DNA of 64,000 nucleotides, taken from the NCBI GenBank assembly GCA_017303875.1, contig JAFLBP010000001.1:1-64000 (forward strand). The letters are read 5' to 3'. The DNA is from Chitinophagales bacterium (GTDB taxonomy: Bacteria; Bacteroidota; Bacteroidia; Chitinophagales; Saprospiraceae). Below the pieces are notes generated by a model. That model worked only from the letters and a program-made list of their open reading frames with translations, had not been told where the DNA came from and did no database searches. Position numbers and translations under genes: made by a program. This document shows positions 60,064-64,000 of this stretch, piece by piece. How positions within the stretch are numbered: the first letter of the stretch is position 1; every line of letters begins with the position of its first letter.

Positions 60064-62652
60064 CTACTTTTTCTTCGCAGGCGCTTTGGCTTTCGCCGGC
60101 GCCTTTGTTTTTGTAGTGGCTTTTTTCTTGAAAATATCGGGATATTCTTTTTCAATAATCGCCTTGACATCTTCCAGGGAAAGTGTGCGCGCGTGATCTG
60201 CCGTCATTTTGCCTTCATCGGTTTTTGGCAGGTTCACTACCAATTTTCCGTAGCGAATAAAAGCGCCCCAGCGGCCATTTTCAATGCTGATGCTTTCTTC
60301 CGGCCAGTGCTGGATGTAGCGATTGGCTTCTTTTTCAATTTTCGACTGAATCAGTTCAATGGCCTGTTGCTCCGTCAGGGTGTCTAAATTCATCCTTGCC
60401 GGCACATTGACGTACAGGTCGGCCCATTTTACAAAAGGCCCGAAACGTCCTTTGCCCTTGGTGATGGGCAGGTTTTCGTAGTGCCCCAGGGGTCGGTCGG
60501 CCTCTTGTTTGGCTTGTACCAAAGCAACCGCTTTTTCCAACCCGATTTCAAATGGATCTTCACCTTTGGGCAGGGAAATGAACTGCGAACCGAATTTCAC
60601 ATAAGGGCCGTAACGGCCGGTATTTACTTCCAGCGCTTCGCCTTCATATTCACCGAGGGTGCGCGGGAGGGCGAAGCATTGCAATGCTTCTGCCAGCGTC
60701 ACGGTCTCCAGGGTTTGTCCGGCGCGCAAATTAGCGTACTTGGGTTTTTCCTTTTTGTCCAATTCCTCTCCGGTGCCCATCTGTACCACTGGTTTGCCCA
60801 GACTGCTCATACGTACCAATACGGTGCGGCCGGTTTCCGGGTCAACACCGAGAATACGTTCGCCGGAAGCGCGATCGGCTTCCTGTTGTGTTTTGAGCAC
60901 ATCCTGGTGGAAAGGCTTGTAAAACTGGTCGATCATATTTGACCAGTTGATTCTGCCTTCTGCAATTTCATCAAACTGCCGTTCCACGCTCGCGGTGAAG
61001 TTGTAATCCATCACCTTCTTGAAATAGCTGTCGAGAAAATCACTGACGATCATGCCCATATCCGTCGGATAAAGCACATTGCGGGTTTCTCCGAAATTTT
61101 CCTTGGCGGTCGCCTTGCTGATTTGCTTGTCTTTCAGCGTCAGAATCTGGAAGTTGCGCTGTTCTCCGGGGCGGCTTTCTTTCACCACATAACCCCGGTT
61201 GGCTTCCATAATTTTGGAAATCGTCGGGGCGTAGGTCGACGGGCGGCCAATACCCAGTTCTTCCAATTTTTTCACTAAACTCGCCTCCGTAAAACGTGCG
61301 GGCGGACGGGTGTAGCGCTCGGTTGCCGTCATCTGTTCGAGTGTCAGCGGCATCCCTTTTGACAGTGGCGGCAAGATACCGGTTGTTTCTTCCTCATCGT
61401 CGTCGGTTCCTTCAAGGTAAACCTTCAAAAAACCGTCGAATTTGAGCACTTCCCCTTCTGCCACCAATGTACTGTCTTTACCCGGCCCCATGGGCGGCGG
61501 GTCGATGGCGATGTCTACCACCGTGCGTTCCAGTTCGGCATCGGCCATCTGACTGGCCATGGCGCGTTTCCAGATGAGTTCGTAGAGGCGTTGTTCGTCG
61601 CGGTTGCCGCTCACCTGCTGGCGCTCCACATAGGTAGGGCGAATGGCTTCGTGCGCCTCTTGGGCGGCGCTGTTGGAGGTTTTGAAACGGCGCTGATGGT
61701 GGTAGCGCTGGCCGTATTGCTTGACGATTTCATCGCCGATGGTCTGTATGGCGGTTTCCGAGAGGTTGGTTGAGTCGGTACGCATATAGGTGATGAAACC
61801 TTCTTCGTACAGTTTTTGCGCAACCGACATGGTACGGCTAACCGAAAAACCGAGTTTTCGGCTGGCTTCCTGTTGCAATGTAGAGGTGGTAAATGGCGGG
61901 GCCGGTTTGCGGCGGGTGGGTTTTACTTCGACATTAGCCACTGAAAAGCCCGCGTTTACACAATTTTTCAGGAAATTTTCAGCGCCTGCGGCATCTTCAA
62001 AACGGGTTGGGCTTTCCGCTTTAAACGTGGTCAGCTTGCCTTGTGCATTTTTTACCTGAAACAAGGCAACAATTTTGAAATAGGCGCTGCTTTTAAACGC
62101 CTGAATATCCCGTTCGCGCTCCACAATAAGTTTCACGGCGACCGATTGTACCCGTCCGGCAGAGAGCTGGCCTTTTACTTTTTTCCAGAGCAGGCCCGAC
62201 AACTCCCAGCCCACGAGGCGATCCAGTACCCGACGCGCCTGTTGCGCGTTGACCGTATTCAGATCGACCGTACGGGGCGATTGGATAGCCCGTTGAATGG
62301 CGGGTTTGGTGATTTCGTGGAATACAATGCGTTTGGTAGAAATGGGATCAAGACCGAGTACTTCGCAAAGGTGCCAGGAAATGGCTTCACCCTCGCGGTC
62401 TTCGTCCGTTGCCAGCCACACTTCGGCGCTTTTGCCGGCGATGTCTTTCAATTCCTTAACTGTGCGCAGTTTATCGGGCGGAATGACGTAGTTTGGGCGG
62501 TATCCGTTTTCCACATCAACCCCGAGGTCGTTGCCCTTTTCCAGGTCGCGGATATGTCCGTAAGAGGATCGGACAGAAAAGTCCTCACCCAAATATTTTT
62601 CAATGGTCTTGGCTTTGGCCGGAGACTCAACAATCAGCAGCTTTTTCGGCAT
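60064..62652 (-). CDS. topA: DNA topoisomerase I
   Basis: The 862-residue product has an N-terminal TOPRIM domain (KKLLIVESPAKAKTIEKYLG, LATDEDREGEAISWHL), the topoisomerase IA core with active-site Tyr289 (EEGFITYMRTDSTNLS), SAGRVQSVAVKLIVERE, and IGRPSTYAPTISKI. The C-terminal part has three Toprim_C-like glycine-rich repeats (NTGRYGPYVKFGSQF, KGRFGPFVKWADLYV, NGRWGAFIRYGKLVV) in place of zinc fingers and a Lys/Ala tail (KAPAKAKAPAKKK). It relaxes negative supercoils. A TACTTTTG box (minus strand, 62673-62680) is just upstream. Confidence 0.95.
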   Translation of the reverse strand: MPKKLLIVESPAKAKTIEKYLGEDFSVRSSYGHIRDLEKGNDLGVDVENGYRPNYVIPPDKLRTVKELKDIAGKSAEVWLATDEDREGEAISWHLCEVLGLDPISTKRIVFHEITKPAIQRAIQSPRTVDLNTVNAQQARRVLDRLVGWELSGLLWKKVKGQLSAGRVQSVAVKLIVERERDIQAFKSSAYFKIVALFQVKNAQGKLTTFKAESPTRFEDAAGAENFLKNCVNAGFSVANVEVKPTRRKPAPPFTTSTLQQEASRKLGFSVSRTMSVAQKLYEEGFITYMRTDSTNLSETAIQTIGDEIVKQYGQRYHHQRRFKTSNSAAQEAHEAIRPTYVERQQVSGNRDEQRLYELIWKRAMASQMADAELERTVVDIAIDPPPMGPGKDSTLVAEGEVLKFDGFLKVYLEGTDDDEEETTGILPPLSKGMPLTLEQMTATERYTRPPARFTEASLVKKLEELGIGRPSTYAPTISKIMEANRGYVVKESRPGEQRNFQILTLKDKQISKATAKENFGETRNVLYPTDMGMIVSDFLDSYFKKVMDYNFTASVERQFDEIAEGRINWSNMIDQFYKPFHQDVLKTQQEADRASGERILGVDPETGRTVLVRMSSLGKPVVQMGTGEELDKKEKPKYANLRAGQTLETVTLAEALQCFALPRTLGEYEGEALEVNTGRYGPYVKFGSQFISLPKGEDPFEIGLEKAVALVQAKQEADRPLGHYENLPITKGKGRFGPFVKWADLYVNVPARMNLDTLTEQQAIELIQSKIEKEANRYIQHWPEESISIENGRWGAFIRYGKLVVNLPKTDEGKMTADHARTLSLEDVKAIIEKEYPDIFKKKATTKTKAPAKAKAPAKKK

Positions 62653-62672
62653 AGTTTTGATGAAATAGGGCG

Positions 62673-62680
62673 CAAAAGTA
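62673..62680 (-). promoter_or_regulatory. Bacteroidota -7 box TACTTTTG for topA
   Basis: The minus-strand TACTTTTG is 20 bases upstream of the topA ATG. Confidence 0.55.
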
Positions 62681-62727
62681 CACGCTTTTTACAAAGAGGC
62701 CGCCTAAAGTTTCCAAGAAAAGCGTTT

Positions 62728-63267
62728 TCAGTTTTTCTTTCGGGTTTCTTCGTGTATTACTTTCCCTTTTTTGAGTGATTCTTCGTGTTCTTTTTTGCGT
62801 TTTTCCCGAAATTGCGGCGCCAATTCTTTAATGGCATAAGGCTTGCCGTTGAGGCGTCGGTGGTAGGCGAGCATAATAAAGTCGGCCATATCATCGGGGA
62901 AAGTGACGCCGGCGCTTTTGAGGTAATGCGAGAGCCGGGAACCGCCATAAAAGCCCCAGTTGAGGATAATCCACATACCGAGGCGCCCGTGCATACGCAT
63001 ACAAACGCTGTCTTCGGGGATGGCTTTTATCACCTGTTGTGATTCCGGGGAGATCATTTTGTCGAGTTGCAGCAAGGCATCGTCCAGATTTTTGGGAATA
63101 TATACGCCGTTGAGGCGGTCTTTGGTGATGCGTTGCCGATATTGAGCTTCAAACTCTTCCTCCGTATCCGGCGGGCCGTCCTGAGCATTTGCGGTTTGAA
63201 TAAATCCGGTTAGCAGGAACATCAAAAGTGTGGGAAAGAAGGAATAAAAAGCGAATGGTTTTGTCAT
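62728..63267 (-). CDS. DUF6794 family secreted protein
   Basis: The 179-residue product has a signal peptide (MTKPFAFYSFFPTLLMFLLT, then GFIQTANAQ). The body matches DUF6794: NLDDALLQLDKMISPESQQV, HGRLGMWIILNWGFYGGSRL and DDMADFIMLAYHRRLNGK. A highly charged Lys/Glu tail follows. The ATG at 63267 is chosen for the signal peptide. The family is widespread in Bacteroidota and uncharacterised. Confidence 0.8.
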   Translation of the reverse strand: MTKPFAFYSFFPTLLMFLLTGFIQTANAQDGPPDTEEEFEAQYRQRITKDRLNGVYIPKNLDDALLQLDKMISPESQQVIKAIPEDSVCMRMHGRLGMWIILNWGFYGGSRLSHYLKSAGVTFPDDMADFIMLAYHRRLNGKPYAIKELAPQFREKRKKEHEESLKKGKVIHEETRKKN

Positions 63268-63426
63268 AGTAATGGTTTGAACCGGTGTGTCTGTTAAAAA
63301 AACGTCTGAAAGATGAATTTTCGAACAAGCACTAAATGCACAAGGCTCCAAAAAATTGTATCATCTTTACATTTTCCTTTAAAAACAGGAATTTGCAGGT
63401 GTAAGGGCTTGAAAAAACTTTAAAAC

Positions 63427-63693
63427 ATGTTTAAACGACAAGTTTCGCTCGCGGAAATATTTATCATTGAATTGATTGTGCTGATGGTTTTATGGCTGAG
63501 CAATACTTTTGCCGCGCAATTGGTGACCGTGATACTCGGTGCTGTGTTCAGCGGTGTGTTGTTGTTTGCCTTGGTCTCGGAATTATTTGAGCGCTCAAGG
63601 GTTCCGCGACGTTATTTTTACATCATGCTGATTTCGGTGCTGGCCTTTACCTCGGCATGGTTGCTGTTTCAACTGATTGAACATTTTTCCTGA
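63427..63693 (+). CDS. Small integral membrane protein
   Basis: The 88-residue product is almost entirely hydrophobic with three probable transmembrane helices (about 10-28, 32-51 and 64-84) separated by short polar turns (ERSRVPRRYF). No family recognised. It is followed 12 bases later by the Rieske oxygenase gene, so the two may be co-transcribed. Confidence 0.6.
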   Translation: MFKRQVSLAEIFIIELIVLMVLWLSNTFAAQLVTVILGAVFSGVLLFALVSELFERSRVPRRYFYIMLISVLAFTSAWLLFQLIEHFS

Positions 63694-63705
63694 AAATATC
63701 TGAGT

Positions 63706-64000
63706 ATGCAATACCATATCGACCCGGATATTCGGCGCGCCCAAACCATGCCCGGCGCTTTTTACAATGACCCGGCTGCTTTTGAAGCTTGTCGGGAACA
63801 AATTTTTGCCCGCAGCTGGCAAATTATTCCCGGCGCGGAGGAAATGGTAAAACTCCCCTTCGATGCCCTGCCCTATACCTATATGGAGGGTTTTCTGGAA
63901 GAGCCATTGCTGCTGCTGCGCGACGCGCAAAACCAGCTCAATTGCCTGTCGAACATCTGCACCCATCGGGGTAAAATCCTGGTTGAAAACCCGGGCAAAT
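63706..64000 (+). CDS. Rieske [2Fe-2S] aromatic-ring-hydroxylating oxygenase-like protein (partial)
   Basis: The first 98 residues are visible, and the window ends inside the gene. The translation reads MQYHIDPDIRRAQTMPGAFY, then ARSWQIIPG, and enters a Rieske domain (LLLLRDAQNQLNCLSNICTH) with the first Cys-x-His ligand pair in ICTHRGK. The second pair and the catalytic iron domain lie beyond the end. Such proteins are terminal oxygenase alpha-subunit-like; substrate unknown. Confidence 0.8.
   Translation, partial: MQYHIDPDIRRAQTMPGAFYNDPAAFEACREQIFARSWQIIPGAEEMVKLPFDALPYTYMEGFLEEPLLLLRDAQNQLNCLSNICTHRGKILVENPGK

Overview
The window reads as chromosomal DNA from a member of the Bacteroidota, most likely Saprospiria-like (Saprospiraceae/Haliscomenobacter/Lewinella relatives). 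Support: a type IX secretion (T9SS) C-terminal sorting domain, an OmpA protein with thrombospondin-3 repeats, TonB receptors with carboxypeptidase-like regulatory domains, DUF6794, PepSY-like and PorT-like proteins, a histone-deacetylase-fold enzyme, a DnaQ/GIY-YIG fusion, and many promoters of the Bacteroidota type (-7 box TAnnTTTG, sometimes with a TTG/TTTG element about 20 bases upstream). No rRNA, classical tRNA or CRISPR array was seen. The one certain RNA gene is tmRNA (38330-38729).

Layout. 0.3-9.7 kb: erythromycin-esterase-like protein, secreted BNR/YCF48-like lipoproteins, a GNAT acetyltransferase, a large T9SS cargo protein split by a frameshift, and a Bacteroidota helical-repeat protein. 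9.7-17.6 kb: a compact five-gene plus-strand cluster of periplasmic c-type cytochrome proteins (PSCyt1-DUF1549-DUF1553), a DUF1501 protein, a beta-propeller and two chitobiase-like-domain proteins, the last three joined by ATGA overlaps. 17.6-24.2 kb: a more A/T-rich accessory stretch, all on the minus strand, with an Rpn/PD-(D/E)XK transposase-type nuclease, a PC4-like/Ymh fusion, a mini-Rhs protein with a zincin motif, a transglutaminase-like lipoprotein and attC-like inverted repeats. 24.2-35.9 kb: housekeeping and metabolism (CoA-disulfide reductase with rhodanese, XerC/D, ribosomal protein S21, HDAC-like, MDR dehydrogenase, acyl-CoA carboxylase beta subunit, pyruvate-kinase-like protein, NamZ/DUF1343, DnaQ-Cho-like nuclease). 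36-38.8 kb: small secreted proteins and tmRNA. 38.8-43.7 kb: response regulator, histidine kinase, TonB-type receptor and PepSY-like protein, all on the minus strand. 44-54 kb: a 1,508-residue secreted protein, twin giant hairpins, DnaG, the OmpA/TSP3 protein and a small outer-membrane barrel. 54.4-57.4 kb: a stand-alone short LanB-like protein and a GH25 lysozyme. 57.4-64 kb: DUF72, arginine deiminase, topoisomerase I, DUF6794, a small membrane protein and the start of a Rieske oxygenase.

Most unusual items: (i) the orphan LanB-like glutamylation-type protein, which lacks an elimination domain and has no visible precursor peptide; (ii) two intergenic plus-strand transcription units, 22 kb apart, that share a 3' module made of a two-codon ORF (ATG-NCT-TAA) running into an intrinsic terminator; (iii) the accessory stretch with mini-Rhs, PC4-Ymh and attC-like structures; (iv) two adjacent perfect hairpins with a common apical core and unrelated flanks at the dnaG end. 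Three probable single-base frameshifts (near 5147, 7185 and 20080) suggest sequencing or assembly indels, or recent decay.
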